Assembly (NCBI RefSeq): GCF_900162725.1
Contig: NZ_LT799418.1
Coordinates: 3,515,812-3,579,811 of the forward strand
Origin: Parabacteroides sp. Marseille-P3160
GTDB taxonomy: Bacteria; Bacteroidota; Bacteroidia; Bacteroidales; Tannerellaceae
DNA length: 64,000 nucleotides
Direction: 5' to 3'
Part shown: positions 34,101 to 44,572 of the stretch, piece by piece
Layout of the letters: each line of letters begins with the position of its first letter
Numbering within the stretch: the first letter of the stretch is position 1
Position numbers and translations under genes: made by a program
Notes under the pieces: model-generated
The model's input: only the letters and a program-made list of their open reading frames with translations
Database searches by the model: none
What the model was told of the DNA's origin: nothing

Positions 34101-36734
34101 AATCCGTGGATACAACCTTCTTTCTATTTGCAAGCCTTTTCGGAAAGCGTAAATCTACAAAACCGCTATGCAACGACAGACTCCCCGTCCAACTACGCCA
34201 ACCTGACTGTACCCGCTATCGGTTTTTATCAATTGGATTGGCAAGGAGTATTGAATATGGGATACAATGCCGGTTCGAAAATAATGGTAAGGGGAATGAC
34301 GGAAAAGCTAGCCGGAACGGCCGACTTGCAAACCCATTCTTTTATACAGCAGGAAAGCGATCAAGTATTAAAGGAAGAAACGGTTATAGGGAATGGATCT
34401 CTCCGGGACGCTTCCGGGGCGACAAGTTCCGCCCAACCACAGATACGGCAGAACTTCAATGAAACGGCGTTCTTCTATCCGTCCTTGCAAACCGATGCAG
34501 ACGGATCAGTCGCTTTCACCTTTACTCTACCGGAAAGTAATACGACCTGGAAACTACAGGCCTTGGTGCATACGACGGATTTAAAACACGGCTATCTGAC
34601 AAAAGAATTGATCTCCCGGAAACCGTTAATGGTTACTCCCAATCTCCCCCGCTTCCTTCGCGAAGGCGATGAGATGAGCATTAATACGCAGTTATTGAAC
34701 CAATCGGAAGACAACCTTAGCGGGAAAGTCTGGATCGAATGGTTTGATCCGGCAACGGAACAGCCGATACCGGGCTTTGGGAAAGAAGAACAATCCTTTA
34801 CATTGGATAAGGGGAAAGACAGCGCCTTCTCCTGGACAGTCAAAGTGCCGGAGGGAATCGATTTGATCGGATGCCGCATCGTAGCCGACTCGGAAACCGC
34901 CAGCGACGGAGAACAGCATTTGCTTCCGGTTATCTCCCGTGAAATCAAAATGACGGAAAGCAAACCTTTCTACCTGACCGGGCAAGGGGATAAGACGCTG
35001 GTCGAACCTTCGGTTCCTGCTCCTTACCGGCTGACTTTCGAGTTGGCGAGCAATCCGGTTTGGTATGCTGTACAGGCACTTCCGACCCTGGCTGCTCCGA
35101 CCAATCCCAATGTCATCTCCTGGTTTGCTTCTTATTATAGCCAGGCCTTGGCGAGTTCCATCGCCAACCGCCACCCCAAGATTCGCCAGATGATTACCCA
35201 ATGGCAGGCCCAAGGCGGCAGTTCGGAGACTCTGCTCTCCAATTTGCAGAAGAACGAGGAACTAAAAAATATTCTTCTCGAAGAAACGCCCTGGGTATTG
35301 GAAGCGCAGAATGAGACGGAACAAAAACAACGTCTCGCCCTCCTCTTCGACCTCAACCGCGCCGAAAGCTTGCAAGCGGCGGCACGGCAAAAAATACTTG
35401 AACAACAGCGTCCCGACGGTAGCTGGGGATGGTTCGAAGGCTTTAACGGCAACCGTTCCATCACGCTGCATATTCTTCGGGGAATGGCGCAGCTTACCGA
35501 ACTGAATGCTATTGAATATAATCAGGAGGAGCGGGAAATGCAGATCCGCGCCTTGCAATATCTCGACCGTGAGATTTGCAAAGACTACGCTCAAGTCAAA
35601 AAAGCCGGTGCCAAGGCAAACGGCGGAATCTCTCCCACACAACTCGATTATCTTTTCGTACGCAGTTTCTACCGGGATATACCTGAAGACCAGGAAACAA
35701 AGACGGCAAACCGTCATTATACGACTCAAGCCGCCACCGGTTGGAAAGAGGCTTCGCTTTACGGAAAGGCGCAAACAGCTTTATTGCTGCACCGTAACGG
35801 AGAAAAACAAACGGCACAGCAAATCCTAGCCTGGTTGCGCAAGACGGCAACCGTTTCGGAAGAGATGGGCATGTATTGGGCAAACAACCGTAAAAGCACA
35901 GATTTTTTCTTCTCTCCCATCGACACGCATTGTCTTCTCCTTGCTGTTTTCCACCAGTTAGCGCCCAACCGCAAGGATACCGACCGGTTGAAGCAATGGT
36001 TGCTGACGCAAAAGCGGACACAGGACTGGAACTCCGTTCCCGGTACGGAGAACGCGATTTATGCCTTATTGCTGACCGGCTCGGATTGGCTCAGTGAAAA
36101 CAATGTCTGCACCGTCGATTGGAGAGGAAAAACCTATGATTCTTCCAAGGGAGAAGTTGGAACCGGTTATTTCAAACAGGCGATAGAAGTCGCCCCGGAA
36201 ACGGCATCCGTACAAGTGCTGAAGATCCACAAGCAAGGAATAGCGCCGGCTTGGGGAGCGCTCTATGTACAATACAACCAACCGATCGCCGAAGTCGTTC
36301 GCCAGGGAAAAGACCTTAGTATCGACCGCAAGCTCTTTATCGAGCAGGTCGACGGCAAAGGACGCAAGATTGTGCCGCTGGCTCCGAACGCCTCTCTGAA
36401 AGTAGGAGACCGCGTTGTCGTCCGGCTCACCGTACGCAACAACACGGCGCTCAGCTATGTACATCTGAAGGATTTACGTCCCGGATGCATGGAACCGACG
36501 GAGCAATTATCCCGTACGGAGTTCCGTGACGGAGTATCTTACTACCGCTCGCCCCGCGACGTGTCTGAAAACTTTTTCTTCGACCGTCTGCCGGCCGGAA
36601 CATTCGTCCTCGAATATACAGCGGACGTTTCCCGTGCAGGCCGTTATTCCGGAGGCCTGAGTACGATCCAATGCCTCTATGCCCCGGAATATGTCGCCCA
36701 TAGTCAAGGTACGGAAGTAACGGTAAACAAGTAA
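31116..36734 (+). CDS. alpha-2-macroglobulin family protein lacking the thioester motif
   Basis: 1872 residues with an N-terminal signal/anchor helix (LSLLILLCLGIALAGW). A helical N-terminal region of about 300 residues leads to macroglobulin (MG) beta-sandwich domains, including LTDRTLYRPGQTVYFKGIAYK (the MG domain 'bait-side' signature), the A2M domain around ETAFFYPSLQTDADGSVAFTF and LPESNTTWKLQALVHT, and a helical alpha/alpha-toroid (GSWGWFEGFNGNRSITLHIL). At the usual CxEQ thioester position the sequence is PTNPNVISWFASYYSQALAS, so no thioester can form. Bacterial A2Ms trap proteases; this thioester-less kind is widespread in Bacteroidetes and of unclear function. It is a single gene. 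Confidence 0.9.
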   Translation: MNVKHIGLSLLILLCLGIALAGWSRVRSVSQAASWSETIKKEEIPALIKKQIVQMKEELEKDTEQFPRLIRQLEDFTASCTDSSAIAVLHSMVAEMYQSYYQQNRWTVDRRTPISGYVPEDVREWTANLYTDKIREELQASLRPAVILQATPVSGYQELLADTANAEYIYPTLFDFLSQRAINIQPEEAYYQAWRQFRQGQPDQRAALFTELSYLEYKYAQRPYTKDILKEQSEALDSLLQLHRKEDFSNEIRIAQVELLNRYHFSGISEDSVLTRQVEICTEGIRLFPDYDRTSSLKNTLSDLQAPSFSMSNNNNVYPGGELKLSIQYKNLSNLTIRIYKSKRLPTDPIRYETEEREKDLGKLVKQVTVFLNSREAYLTEDTVITTTLHTPGLYECVVTPEKQGFRSQSTFSVSRLASVSRSIPGKLNSVYVTDYQSGRPLDKTAVIGYIYKDRKWLPQDTLYTSGNGIALFDVTKKWTHYRVCAQGDTASAITPLTNYMSYDTSGDKEQREVVLLTDRTLYRPGQTVYFKGIAYKRNKNVSSLLTRQAFTVTLRDANRKEVTRKEFTSSDYGSFEGEFTLPAGLLNGTFSFETTGGYAYFSVEEYKRPSFLLAIDPLKGEAAFGDLLQLTGTAKTFSGATLNNGSVEYQILRRPMLFRDYFGGSAEVQVAAGQAAIESDGRFAIPFTPRKEEGEGTFSFPTFYQYELIARLTDSKGETQEQQSFFAVGETGFILSIDLPSTMAKETAQATVKAQTASNEGNPTVSGDLLVYELKGKPGKEQKEGAIRIKASFTTGVPLGREIFSHLPSGAYRMKLEAKDSRNRTVKAQQDFVLYGADDARPPVFSTLWIAPGKTDFLPGEEIALTFGSSEKAYILYELFSSKKCLKREIFELNNENRTLHFLYPGETSEGLVASLSLIKDGKLTNRQMQIREKQPNRTLTIKPETFRDRLLPGSKETWKFKILNADSTGVPAELLAGLYDASLDQIKPFTWSFNPWIQPSFYLQAFSESVNLQNRYATTDSPSNYANLTVPAIGFYQLDWQGVLNMGYNAGSKIMVRGMTEKLAGTADLQTHSFIQQESDQVLKEETVIGNGSLRDASGATSSAQPQIRQNFNETAFFYPSLQTDADGSVAFTFTLPESNTTWKLQALVHTTDLKHGYLTKELISRKPLMVTPNLPRFLREGDEMSINTQLLNQSEDNLSGKVWIEWFDPATEQPIPGFGKEEQSFTLDKGKDSAFSWTVKVPEGIDLIGCRIVADSETASDGEQHLLPVISREIKMTESKPFYLTGQGDKTLVEPSVPAPYRLTFELASNPVWYAVQALPTLAAPTNPNVISWFASYYSQALASSIANRHPKIRQMITQWQAQGGSSETLLSNLQKNEELKNILLEETPWVLEAQNETEQKQRLALLFDLNRAESLQAAARQKILEQQRPDGSWGWFEGFNGNRSITLHILRGMAQLTELNAIEYNQEEREMQIRALQYLDREICKDYAQVKKAGAKANGGISPTQLDYLFVRSFYRDIPEDQETKTANRHYTTQAATGWKEASLYGKAQTALLLHRNGEKQTAQQILAWLRKTATVSEEMGMYWANNRKSTDFFFSPIDTHCLLLAVFHQLAPNRKDTDRLKQWLLTQKRTQDWNSVPGTENAIYALLLTGSDWLSENNVCTVDWRGKTYDSSKGEVGTGYFKQAIEVAPETASVQVLKIHKQGIAPAWGALYVQYNQPIAEVVRQGKDLSIDRKLFIEQVDGKGRKIVPLAPNASLKVGDRVVVRLTVRNNTALSYVHLKDLRPGCMEPTEQLSRTEFRDGVSYYRSPRDVSENFFFDRLPAGTFVLEYTADVSRAGRYSGGLSTIQCLYAPEYVAHSQGTEVTVNK

Positions 36735-36909
36735 TTTATTTTATAGGAGAAGACCGGACATGGATTTGGGGGGATTGCTTGGGCGAAGGTTTCACAAAAG
36801 CTCTATTGCCTACAAATGATAGCTGTCATCCGACTGTTTTACTTTTTCCGATTGGTTTTACAGGTATATACGTATATGTTGTGTAAATATTAAACAAGAA
36901 GGATAAATC

Positions 36910-36948
36910 AAAAAAGCGCCAATAATCTATAGAATAGATTATTGGCGC
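36910..36948 (-). terminator. intrinsic terminator of tRNA-Leu
   Basis: GCGCCAATAATCTAT (36916-36930) and ATAGATTATTGGCGC (36934-36948) pair perfectly over 15 bp around a 3-nt loop. On the minus strand this is followed by six T residues. It begins about 10 bp beyond the tRNA 3' end. Confidence 0.85.
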
Positions 36949-36957
36949 CTTGCACTG

Positions 36958-37041
36958 TACTCGAAGGGGGACTTGAACCCCCACAGCCGTAATGGCCAAA
37001 GGATTTTAAGTCCTTCGTGTCTACCATTCCACCATTCGAGC
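36958..37041 (-). tRNA. tRNA-Leu (anticodon UAA)
   Basis: Minus strand: GCTCGAA acceptor against TTCGAGT, D arm TGGTGGAATGGTAGACA, anticodon stem-loop AAGGACTTAAAATCCTT with anticodon TAA, variable arm TGGCCATTACGGCTG, T arm GGGGGTTCAAGTCCCCC, discriminator A. The first acceptor pair is G-U. CCA is not encoded. Confidence 0.95.
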
Positions 37042-37387
37042 ATCATGTGAGAAAGAACGAAAGACGGGACTCTCACCCTTATTCGCTATATTGTTGAAGA
37101 TAAACGTTTTTCCAAATTAACTTAAAGACTAAGTAGCGATTTAGTTACTTATTTCTGTCTTAAATTGTCATGCAAGCGTCCTCCGGCAACCTGTTTTTCT
37201 TTTCGGGTTCAAAATTAGTCTCTTTTTTTTAATTACACAAATCTTAAATCACTTTTCTTTCTTTTTCCTTGTATCGCTAAGATCAAACAAACATTTTCAA
37301 AAAAAATTAGGCGAGTCGCTAGCGAGTATGAAAACTACCTTTTCAAATCATTCCATATTTGCAGTATGAAAACAAAACTAATCAAAT
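37042..37387. other. boundary region between chromosome and mobile element
   Basis: These 346 bp hold no gene. GCGAGTCGCTAGCGAGT near 37311-37327 contains the 8-bp palindrome CGCTAGCG flanked by GAGT copies, just upstream of the first element gene. The tRNA 3' end faces away, so the tRNA is not an obvious attachment site. I see no direct repeat that would define the element end. Confidence 0.4.
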
Positions 37388-37726
37388 ATGGAAGTTATAA
37401 CAATTGACAGTGAAGCTTTCAAAAAGCTGGCAGCAAAAATAGACCGGATTGCAAGCTTTGTTGTAAAAGCGGAGCAATCTAAAGGTAAAGACTCTGATAA
37501 TGACATCTGGATGGATAGTAATGAGGTGGCTGAATTATTACGCATCAGTACCCGCACATTACAACGCTTACGAAAGGAGAATATAATAAGCTATTCTATG
37601 CTTCGTGGCCGATGTTTATATCGGCTCTCAGAAATAGAGCGTTGCCTGGATGAACGGATTATCAAATCCGATCCTGTTACGATAGATGATTTTAAAAGGA
37701 ACTATTCACTGAGATTCCGGGAATAG
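37388..37726 (+). CDS. helix-turn-helix (excisionase/MerR-type) protein of the mobile element
   Basis: 112 residues. A coiled N-terminus (FKKLAAKIDRIASFVVKAEQ) precedes a winged helix-turn-helix (WMDSNEVAELLRISTRTLQRLRKENIISYSMLRGRCLYRLSEIERCL). This is the helix_turn_helix_17 type found in pairs in Bacteroides conjugative elements, comparable to the Xis2c/Xis2d small DNA-binding proteins of CTnDOT. It probably controls or assists excision. It lies 32 bp before a second gene of the same type. Confidence 0.85.
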   Translation: MEVITIDSEAFKKLAAKIDRIASFVVKAEQSKGKDSDNDIWMDSNEVAELLRISTRTLQRLRKENIISYSMLRGRCLYRLSEIERCLDERIIKSDPVTIDDFKRNYSLRFRE

Positions 37727-37758
37727 AGATATTACTTCGCATTTTAAAGCCTAATATT

Positions 37759-38169
37759 ATGTTTATAGAAAGAGAACTTTTCGAAAAAAAAATGCAATAC
37801 ATAATTAAGCGCCTGGATAAAATTGACAAGACGCTGGTTAGTATGGCTAAACAACGATGCTACCTTGACGGTGAGCTTCTTTACGATAATTATGACTTAT
37901 GTAAGTTGTTGAATATTTCTAAACGGACATTGCAACGATATCGTTCTTCGGGAGAGCTACCCTATTATACTCTATACCAGAAAACTTTTTACAAGGAGTC
38001 GGATGTCAGTAATTTTATACGTCTGAATTTTGGGAAAGATAAAGGAAATGATTCAGATAATTTAGAAGAAGAGATTGTTGATAGTTTATTAATATTGGTT
38101 GATTTGGTTTGTTCATTATTCTTTTTTTTAGGTTTTTACATTCTTTCATTGCGTCCCGTTTTGTTGTGA
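37759..38169 (+). CDS. second helix-turn-helix protein with hydrophobic C-terminus
   Basis: 136 residues, paralogous to its neighbour: the same coiled start (LFEKKMQYIIKRLDKIDKTLVSM) and winged helix (YDNYDLCKLLNISKRTLQRYRSSGELPYYTLYQKTFYKESDV). After residue 110 comes LLILVDLVCSLFFFLGFYIL, a stretch of about 20 apolar residues that looks like a membrane helix. This is unusual for an excisionase-like protein and could mean membrane anchoring or a frame-altered 3' end. The stop codon lies inside the terminator stem. Confidence 0.8.
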   Translation: MFIERELFEKKMQYIIKRLDKIDKTLVSMAKQRCYLDGELLYDNYDLCKLLNISKRTLQRYRSSGELPYYTLYQKTFYKESDVSNFIRLNFGKDKGNDSDNLEEEIVDSLLILVDLVCSLFFFLGFYILSLRPVLL

Positions 38170-38187
38170 TAACAAGGCGGGATTTTT
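38154..38187 (+). terminator. terminator overlapping the stop of the second HTH gene
   Basis: CCCGTTTTGTTG (38155-38166) pairs with TAACAAGGCGGG (38170-38181), allowing G-U pairs, around TGA, and is followed by TTTTT (38183-38187). The stop codon is the loop. Confidence 0.65.
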
Positions 38188-38189
38188 CA

Positions 38190-41100
38190 CTACATTTTTA
38201 TCCCCTTGGATACCTTCTTTTTTATATCACCTGTATCCTCATTATCCTTTGGTTTATTTACCGAAGCAATTATAATACGGTCCTTATTCGCATCTATAAT
38301 CTCTTTTATACTCATGGGTTGCCCGGAGCGTTCATTCGATATAGTTTCTAAAGGAGGCATTTTATTCTGAGATGGATTTACTTCTACAGAATCAGTCTCT
38401 TTGTTTAGCACTTCTTCCTGCTGCTTATCCTTATTGGACAACGTTAGGTTAATCTGCCTGTTCAAAGAGTCTAATTGAGATTTGAGCTCCCTCAATTCCG
38501 GCTCTTTACGAAAAACGGAGTCAACCACTTCTTTGAGTATGGGAATATCTTTTTCCAACTTTTGATTATCCGACTGATATTTCTCCATCAGGTTCGGTAT
38601 CTTTTCCAACGCACCCAGAAAATTCTTTGATGCCAGAAGCGGATCAACAGCGATATGCCCATTGTTATAACTGTACTTGATATTGCCCTCCCCTTCAATA
38701 AAGAAGCGGTTATCTTTAAATATCGATCCTTCTTTCTGGCTTTCTTCCGTTTTGACAAGGATTCTAAAGCCATATAGCTCTCCGATCCTAAAATACTCAC
38801 CGTTGGTACGCGCATTATCCGATAGTTGATTCAGTTTTTCTCCGATAGCTTTCGGATCGTCACTCTTGAAATTATCCAAAGTGACCGGATTCAGCTTATT
38901 TCCCTCCTTATCAACCTGTACCTTATCGTTAAAAGTTGTAAGGTCTTTTGTCATACGGGAGATCATCTCGTTATTGCTGTCAATCGAGCGGGTAGCATCT
39001 TCGTATTTATAGATAGCAGAAGACTTACTGCGATTAAATGCTTGCCGTTCGCTCTCCAGAGAGGTAATCTTCTTTTCCAGCTTTGCCTTCTCCAACAGGT
39101 CGGTATTACCCGAAAGAATAGCGACATACTCCGAAAAATTCATGCCAGATCCTTCGTCCATACTACCTTCATCAATCGTCCGTGTCGCCATATTGTTTGT
39201 CTTTAACTGATTGATAAACAACTGCTTGTTTTGAAGCAGATTAAATTTATACGAATCAAGACTCTTTTCTACAGCATATATCAATACATCTACCTTATTA
39301 TCAGCATATAACTTAGCTATCTCATTGCCTTTGCGTATGGCTCTTCCATCCCGCTGGTTCAAGTCGGAAGGCCGCCAGGGGGTATCTAAATGATGAATGG
39401 CAACGGCTCTCTTTTGTGCATTTACGCCTGTTCCGAGCATGGATGTGGAACCGAATATTACACGGATACGCCCTTCATTCATCCCTGCGATCAGAGCCTT
39501 TCTCGCATTATCTGTCTTGGCTTCCTGTATAAAGCGTATCTCATGGGCGGGTATCTTATGATCTTCCACCAACTTACGCTTTATTTCGCTATATGGATTC
39601 CATTCTCCGGGTTTGTAAGTCCCCAGGTCTGAGAACACGAACTGTGTGCCTTTCTGAAAATTATATTTATTGTAGTATTCCGCTATCTTAGCAGCACAAT
39701 GGGAGGCTTTGTTATCGATATGGTCGCCATATGCCATATTGATCATCCGCATATCGAGCGACATCTTACGGGCATAGTCGGTTGCGATCAGCATCTTTGC
39801 TTTTTCTTCTTTGTCCGTCAGCTTTGCTCGTCCCAAGAGTGTGGCATCTCCCGTTTCTGCAAATTTCATTAGTTTTTCAATAAACACTTCCTGCTGTGGT
39901 GTCGGGGGAATATTGTACAGTATCTCGTTCTTTTCGGGACGGTCTATCCCAATATCCTTAGCTGTTCTAAAATCAGTTATTTCAGAATAAAAAGCCGCCA
40001 GCTCCGGCACTTTAATAAAATAACGGAAACGTTCTTTCTGTACGATCTGGTTGGTCACGGAAAACTCATAGTCGGTACTCTTTTTGGCAAAAACAGCTGC
40101 CCATGCATCAAAGGTGCTAATACTCTGCTTTTCCAATGCCTTGGGACGAAGATATTTGAATAAGAGGTATAATTCAGTCAACGAATTACTGATCGTTGTA
40201 CCGGATAAGAATGTTGCTCCGAGGTCTTTTCCGCTGCGTTCCTGAATGGTGCGCAGGGCAAAGAGCATATTGAGTGCCCTTTGGCTTCCTTCAGGGTTTC
40301 CAAGCCCTGCCACACGGTCGTGACGGGTGGTAAACATTAGATTTTTGAACTGGTGACTCTCGTCTACGAGCAGGTGGTCGATGCCCATCATCTTAAAATC
40401 CACCACATCATCGGTACGGTTTTTAATCGTATCGGCCAGATTATCTAACTTGACCTCCAGATTTTGTTTGCGGATTTCCAATCCCCGGAGCATCCTTCTG
40501 GATACTTCCTTACCCTGACTGCGCAATACATCGAGATTTGCTTCCACCGATTCGAGTTCTGCTTCGAATATTTGTTGCTGCATTTCGGGTGATTGCGGTA
40601 TCTTGCCGAACTGGTCGTGTGTCAGGATAACGGCGTCCCAAGAGTTGTTTTTAATATCATTGAAGATTTTAACCCGTTTGGATGGTGTAAAATCTTCTTT
40701 GCCGGGATAAAGTATCTTTGCATTGGGGTAAGCAGTCTTAAATGTGGCCGCTATTTCATGTACATTGGCTTTTAGCCCGACAATCATCGGCTTGTTTGCC
40801 ATTCCCAGACGTTTCATCTCATAGGCTGCACAACACATAATGAGGGTTTTGCCTGCTCCCACTTCGTGATCTCCGATCCCGCCTCCGTTCTGCTTGATCA
40901 TCCAGACACAATCTTTTTGTGACTGGTACAGATCAGGGATACCGAGCGCTTTCAAGTCCAATCCGGGGAAGGACTGGTGCGATCCGTCATACTGCGGACG
41001 TACAAAGCAGTTGAATCTCCTGTTGTATCTGTCCGCCAGATCGTTTTTAAATTCGGGAGACTGCTGATCGAGCCAATCGCTGAAGCCGTTACGGATTTCA

Positions 41101-43892
41101 TCAATCTTGGTATTCGCCATTTGTATGGCTTGTCCGTCAGGTACTTTAGCATCTCTTAATTCCCCTGTCTCAGGATCGCTTACCTTGATTGTTTTGGTAA
41201 TATTGGGCGTTGTATTCAGCAGTGCATGCTTTAACAGGTGCATTCCTGTATAGAGCTTGCTTTCTCCCTGAACGGCAAACTTCTCGTTGATGATCAGGTT
41301 ACTTTTATCTGCCTTTACCGTAAAGTCGTCACGGGACGCATAATAATCTATTGTAACATCAGCTTCGAACAGTTTGCTGATATAGTCCTCATAGAGGGAC
41401 ATATCAATCCACCTTTCCCCGAAATTGAAATCAAGTTGTTCGTACCTGATAGGTTCGGGCGTAGCTTCCTGTAAGGCTTTTAGCGATTCTTGCGCCGGAA
41501 GGTCATCGGGATGGTTCTGTAAATACCGTTCAACGGCTTCCGCTTTTTCGATAACATTTCCGGCGATAAAGCGATCGGATACTTCGTAATTTTGGACAAG
41601 CGGATTAAAATAGATACGTCCGTGCAGGTCTGCAATCAGATCTTCCCTGCTTTTATCCGTGATCAGGGATTCCATATACTCCAGATGGACTTCTCCGTAC
41701 TTATTCAGGGATGCTATCAGGGCTTCATCTGAAGTCCCGGCTACTTTCAATTCGTTCGGATTGAAAGCAACAGGCCCGTGAAAGATATCGGCTTTTTGCA
41801 GTTTGCCGTTGATGGAGCGTTCTATGGAAAGAATTTCTTTTCCTCCCGCATCCATCTTGATAACATCCAGATTTTTCTTGTCGTTCAGGTTACCGAAACG
41901 ACGCACGAAATTATCATAAGCGAGATTCAGATTACCCCGAAGAGATTCATGTACCGTCAGGTGCTTTGCCTCATGGTTATACAGCTCATGGTAAAAGTCC
42001 CGGACTTCAATATAACGGCTGATTTTAGAGCGTTGGCTGGAGGGTAGGTCTAATGGCTGGAATTCGGCTCCATCCCGATAACGTTCCTTTAAATAACCAA
42101 TTTGTCCCTGGTCTTCGACTAATGATCCCTGCTTGTGATACTCTTTGAGTTCTCCCGTAAAAGGGCGAAGCTCAAAAGACAGCTTCTTTTCTTCTTGTCG
42201 TAAGGCTTCCTGCTGTTCGTCCTTCCGTGCATCGGAAACGGGATATGCTGCTTTGCTATTATTGGGAGCAGCTTGCCCGTTGGATGAAAACATACTGAGT
42301 TGCACGGGTTTTCCTTTGGGGGGCATAACCTTTTTCTTGCCTCCCCGTACAGGTTTCACCTGTGAGCGTTCTTCCTGTGTAAACCCGAACAAGTCATACA
42401 GGCTCATTACAGGTTGGGAGGAGACATCGATCTCCAATGTCTCCTGCTTCACGGATTGGGGTTTATCATCAAAAAGAGTGTTTCGGGATTCCTCATTCGA
42501 TCTATTTTCGGGAGGTTGTACTTTACTGATGTTTTCCTCTTCTTTATTCAATGATTCCTTCTCATTAGGGATGAAATGATCTTCAACGGCCTGCCAGAAT
42601 GGATCAAGGTCATCGGGATAGATAGATTTATCTTGCCCGGAAGTTTCTAAATTATTTTCTACAACCTCTTTCTTTACTTCCTCATTGAATAATATAGCAG
42701 CTTTGGGTTCCGGTTGTTTTTGTATAACGGCACGGCCATTGTACAAATCCAAATTCAGGTAACTTTTAAAATCACTTTCCAGCATTTTCCGCATATCGGC
42801 AGCCATGCCCTCGATTCCTCCCTCATGGATAAAAACCTGTGCAGGCTTGCCGTATGGATCAGTACCGATGGATGCTTTGGTCTGTACTACTCTTCCATGA
42901 TTGTAGAAGTAGTCATTCGTATAGATGCCTGTCAGTTCGGATTGGCTTGTGCCCACAAAGAGATTTTCCCAGAAGCTTAGCTTCGGATCTTTTCCCGTAT
43001 TCTTTTGCAGTACGATCAGATCGCTGCCGACTTCCGTTCCTGCATAATCCGTAAAGAGATTATTGGGTAAGCGGATGGCAGATACCAGGTTTGTATTTTG
43101 CATCAGCCATTCACGTATGGGCGTATTGTTGGGGGAGTTCATGACTCCTTGTGAAGTGATAAAGGCCAAAAGTCCACCTTCCCGAAGCGATTCAACGCCT
43201 TTGATAAAAAAATAATTATGGATGGCACGGATAGAATCTTTATGCAACTGGTCTTGTTTCATAAAGGCGGCATCGAATACGTTCATCTCTCCAAAGGGGA
43301 TATTACTTGATACCACATCAAAGTAGTTGTTATAACGGCTTTCGATGGTTTCAAAGCCTTCGATATTCACTTTATGTCCAGGAGTGAGTGCTGATAGCAT
43401 CTTACCTGTAAGAAGATCTTTTTCAAAGCAGACCAACTCATTCTTATGGTCTGCCGCTTCAAAAAATGAATGGGCAAATTCACCTGTCCCTGCTGACGGA
43501 TCAAGCACTCGTGTCGGGGTGATACCACTATCCCGTAACGTTTCAGATAAAGCAGTAACAATTTCAGGAGGAGTATAGAACGCTGTCAGCACAGAATTTT
43601 TGATGCTGTTCACATACCGTTTATACTCATTCTCGTTTGCGGTGTTCTCTTTGAGGACACGGTGCAACTCTGCCACTAAAGGGAACAGCTCCAGTTCCGA
43701 TTTTGCCCAATACGCTGTATCAGCCAGGGAGTTTGCAGGATTCAGGACACATTTAAGTCCTCCGAATCCCGCATATTGCTTCAATAAAGATTGCTCCTCC
43801 TTGGTTGGCTGACGTCCTTCCTTTTCCAATATGAATACGGTTTTGATCGCATCTATATTGGCTCTCAGTCGTTCTTTCTTATTGTAAGCCAT
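38190..43892 (-). CDS. giant N6-adenine methylase / SNF2-like helicase of the mobile element
   Basis: 1900 residues. The N-terminal third has an N6-adenine methyltransferase fold with motif [10 protein letters not shown] (131-139) and SNIPFGE (about 196-202) in place of NPPY. A superfamily II helicase follows in the second half: Walker [12 protein letters not shown] (near 1005-1015), motif II VDESHQ (near 1173) and motif [12 protein letters not shown] (near 1515). The C-terminus is coiled coil. Proteins of this type are encoded in Bacteroides conjugative elements and resemble phage P1 DarB-like antirestriction proteins; protection of the element DNA is the likely role, by inference. It overlaps DUF1896 by 14 bp. 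Confidence 0.88.
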   Translation of the reverse strand: MAYNKKERLRANIDAIKTVFILEKEGRQPTKEEQSLLKQYAGFGGLKCVLNPANSLADTAYWAKSELELFPLVAELHRVLKENTANENEYKRYVNSIKNSVLTAFYTPPEIVTALSETLRDSGITPTRVLDPSAGTGEFAHSFFEAADHKNELVCFEKDLLTGKMLSALTPGHKVNIEGFETIESRYNNYFDVVSSNIPFGEMNVFDAAFMKQDQLHKDSIRAIHNYFFIKGVESLREGGLLAFITSQGVMNSPNNTPIREWLMQNTNLVSAIRLPNNLFTDYAGTEVGSDLIVLQKNTGKDPKLSFWENLFVGTSQSELTGIYTNDYFYNHGRVVQTKASIGTDPYGKPAQVFIHEGGIEGMAADMRKMLESDFKSYLNLDLYNGRAVIQKQPEPKAAILFNEEVKKEVVENNLETSGQDKSIYPDDLDPFWQAVEDHFIPNEKESLNKEEENISKVQPPENRSNEESRNTLFDDKPQSVKQETLEIDVSSQPVMSLYDLFGFTQEERSQVKPVRGGKKKVMPPKGKPVQLSMFSSNGQAAPNNSKAAYPVSDARKDEQQEALRQEEKKLSFELRPFTGELKEYHKQGSLVEDQGQIGYLKERYRDGAEFQPLDLPSSQRSKISRYIEVRDFYHELYNHEAKHLTVHESLRGNLNLAYDNFVRRFGNLNDKKNLDVIKMDAGGKEILSIERSINGKLQKADIFHGPVAFNPNELKVAGTSDEALIASLNKYGEVHLEYMESLITDKSREDLIADLHGRIYFNPLVQNYEVSDRFIAGNVIEKAEAVERYLQNHPDDLPAQESLKALQEATPEPIRYEQLDFNFGERWIDMSLYEDYISKLFEADVTIDYYASRDDFTVKADKSNLIINEKFAVQGESKLYTGMHLLKHALLNTTPNITKTIKVSDPETGELRDAKVPDGQAIQMANTKIDEIRNGFSDWLDQQSPEFKNDLADRYNRRFNCFVRPQYDGSHQSFPGLDLKALGIPDLYQSQKDCVWMIKQNGGGIGDHEVGAGKTLIMCCAAYEMKRLGMANKPMIVGLKANVHEIAATFKTAYPNAKILYPGKEDFTPSKRVKIFNDIKNNSWDAVILTHDQFGKIPQSPEMQQQIFEAELESVEANLDVLRSQGKEVSRRMLRGLEIRKQNLEVKLDNLADTIKNRTDDVVDFKMMGIDHLLVDESHQFKNLMFTTRHDRVAGLGNPEGSQRALNMLFALRTIQERSGKDLGATFLSGTTISNSLTELYLLFKYLRPKALEKQSISTFDAWAAVFAKKSTDYEFSVTNQIVQKERFRYFIKVPELAAFYSEITDFRTAKDIGIDRPEKNEILYNIPPTPQQEVFIEKLMKFAETGDATLLGRAKLTDKEEKAKMLIATDYARKMSLDMRMINMAYGDHIDNKASHCAAKIAEYYNKYNFQKGTQFVFSDLGTYKPGEWNPYSEIKRKLVEDHKIPAHEIRFIQEAKTDNARKALIAGMNEGRIRVIFGSTSMLGTGVNAQKRAVAIHHLDTPWRPSDLNQRDGRAIRKGNEIAKLYADNKVDVLIYAVEKSLDSYKFNLLQNKQLFINQLKTNNMATRTIDEGSMDEGSGMNFSEYVAILSGNTDLLEKAKLEKKITSLESERQAFNRSKSSAIYKYEDATRSIDSNNEMISRMTKDLTTFNDKVQVDKEGNKLNPVTLDNFKSDDPKAIGEKLNQLSDNARTNGEYFRIGELYGFRILVKTEESQKEGSIFKDNRFFIEGEGNIKYSYNNGHIAVDPLLASKNFLGALEKIPNLMEKYQSDNQKLEKDIPILKEVVDSVFRKEPELRELKSQLDSLNRQINLTLSNKDKQQEEVLNKETDSVEVNPSQNKMPPLETISNERSGQPMSIKEIIDANKDRIIIASVNKPKDNEDTGDIKKKVSKGIKM

Positions 43893-44319
43893 TTTCTTCG
43901 ATATAGAGTGAGATAAAACCGGTTAACTCTGTGTACAGCAGATCAAAATCGGGAGAGTTTAGAAAGTCATCGGGTAAGGCATACTTTTCCTGTAGGTCAG
44001 AACAGCGTGGCAATAGCAACAGGGCGAAGTCCCTGGCTTCACCTTCAGGGATTTCGACGGAAAATTCATTCCACAGGATAGTTATTAATGTATCGAGCAG
44101 GGAGAAATGTAAGCCTTCATAGAGGACATGATTAGCTGTCTCTTCCGCATAGATATGGCTGAGCCCGGATTGTATAGCCTGGCTGTAAGCTTCGGCTGCC
44201 GAATCGCTTCTGGTTGTGATAAAATCAGAATCTGATAATAATTCAGGGTGAGATTCTTTTAAAAAGGAAAGTAGGGACAGCCTGTAATAAGACAAGCCGC
44301 GGGATTGTTCTTGTTTCAT
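43879..44319 (-). CDS. DUF1896 family protein
   Basis: 146 residues from the ATG at 44319 ([27 protein letters not shown]). A longer frame from 44346 would run through the hairpin leader and is less likely. DUF1896 proteins are small, acidic, helical proteins found almost only in Bacteroides conjugative elements, between topB and the methylase-helicase gene, as here. Function unknown; the fixed order suggests a role in DNA processing or excision (compare orf3 of the CTnDOT excision operon). Confidence 0.85.
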   Translation of the reverse strand: MKQEQSRGLSYYRLSLLSFLKESHPELLSDSDFITTRSDSAAEAYSQAIQSGLSHIYAEETANHVLYEGLHFSLLDTLITILWNEFSVEIPEGEARDFALLLLPRCSDLQEKYALPDDFLNSPDFDLLYTELTGFISLYIEENGLQ

Positions 44320-44324
44320 ATGTT

Positions 44325-44352
44325 TATGGATTTTAGTGGGAGGCACAGCCTC
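44325..44352 (-). promoter_or_regulatory. hairpin-CCACTAAAATCCATA leader module of the DUF1896 gene
   Basis: On the minus strand a hairpin GAGGC-TGT-GCCTC (44340-44352) is followed directly by CCACTAAAATCCATA (44325-44339) and then the ATG at 44319. The same arrangement precedes topB and occurs a third time at 44438-44480. Confidence 0.65.
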
Positions 44353-44437
44353 TTTTGTTATACAAAATTTACGATTACAAAAAATGTAGAAGGAGATAAT
44401 TGTAATTTACGACAAAGAGAAGAGGGTAAAATGTAAA

Positions 44438-44549
44438 GCACCCGGAGATCCCTCTCCGAGTGCACCACTAAAAATCCATAGTTAAAACAAAAAACAATTT
44501 CGTAATGACTATGATTCTTAGTGGCAAAGATAATGTTATTTACAAATAG
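44438..44549 (+). promoter_or_regulatory. third leader module, plus strand, with a 14-codon open frame
   Basis: A hairpin (GCACCCGGAGA / TCTCCGAGTGC, 44438-44463) is followed by CCACTAAAAATCCATA (44465-44480), as in the two minus-strand leaders. Downstream an ATG at 44505 opens a 14-residue frame (MTMILSGKDNVIYK, stop at 44549). TTAGTGG at 44519-44525 is also complementary to the CCACTAA of the module. It may be the leader of a lost plus-strand gene or a small regulatory RNA. Confidence 0.5.
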
Positions 44550-44572
44550 TTGATAACAATATGCACATCGGT

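Noticed and set aside
35262-36464. Several antisense open frames of 100-170 codons opposite the alpha-2-macroglobulin gene
   Set aside because: They lie completely within a well-supported gene in GC-richer DNA, have no family resemblance and no start signals, and are shadows of codon bias.
36830-36890. ATGATAGCTGTCAT and ATATACGTATAT palindromes after the alpha-2-macroglobulin gene
   Set aside because: Short AT-rich palindromes are expected by chance in such DNA, and neither is followed by a terminator tract nor placed at a promoter.
36958-37041. tRNA-Leu as attachment site of the mobile element
   Set aside because: The 3' end of the tRNA faces away from the element, and I found no copy of its 3' end farther along in the window.
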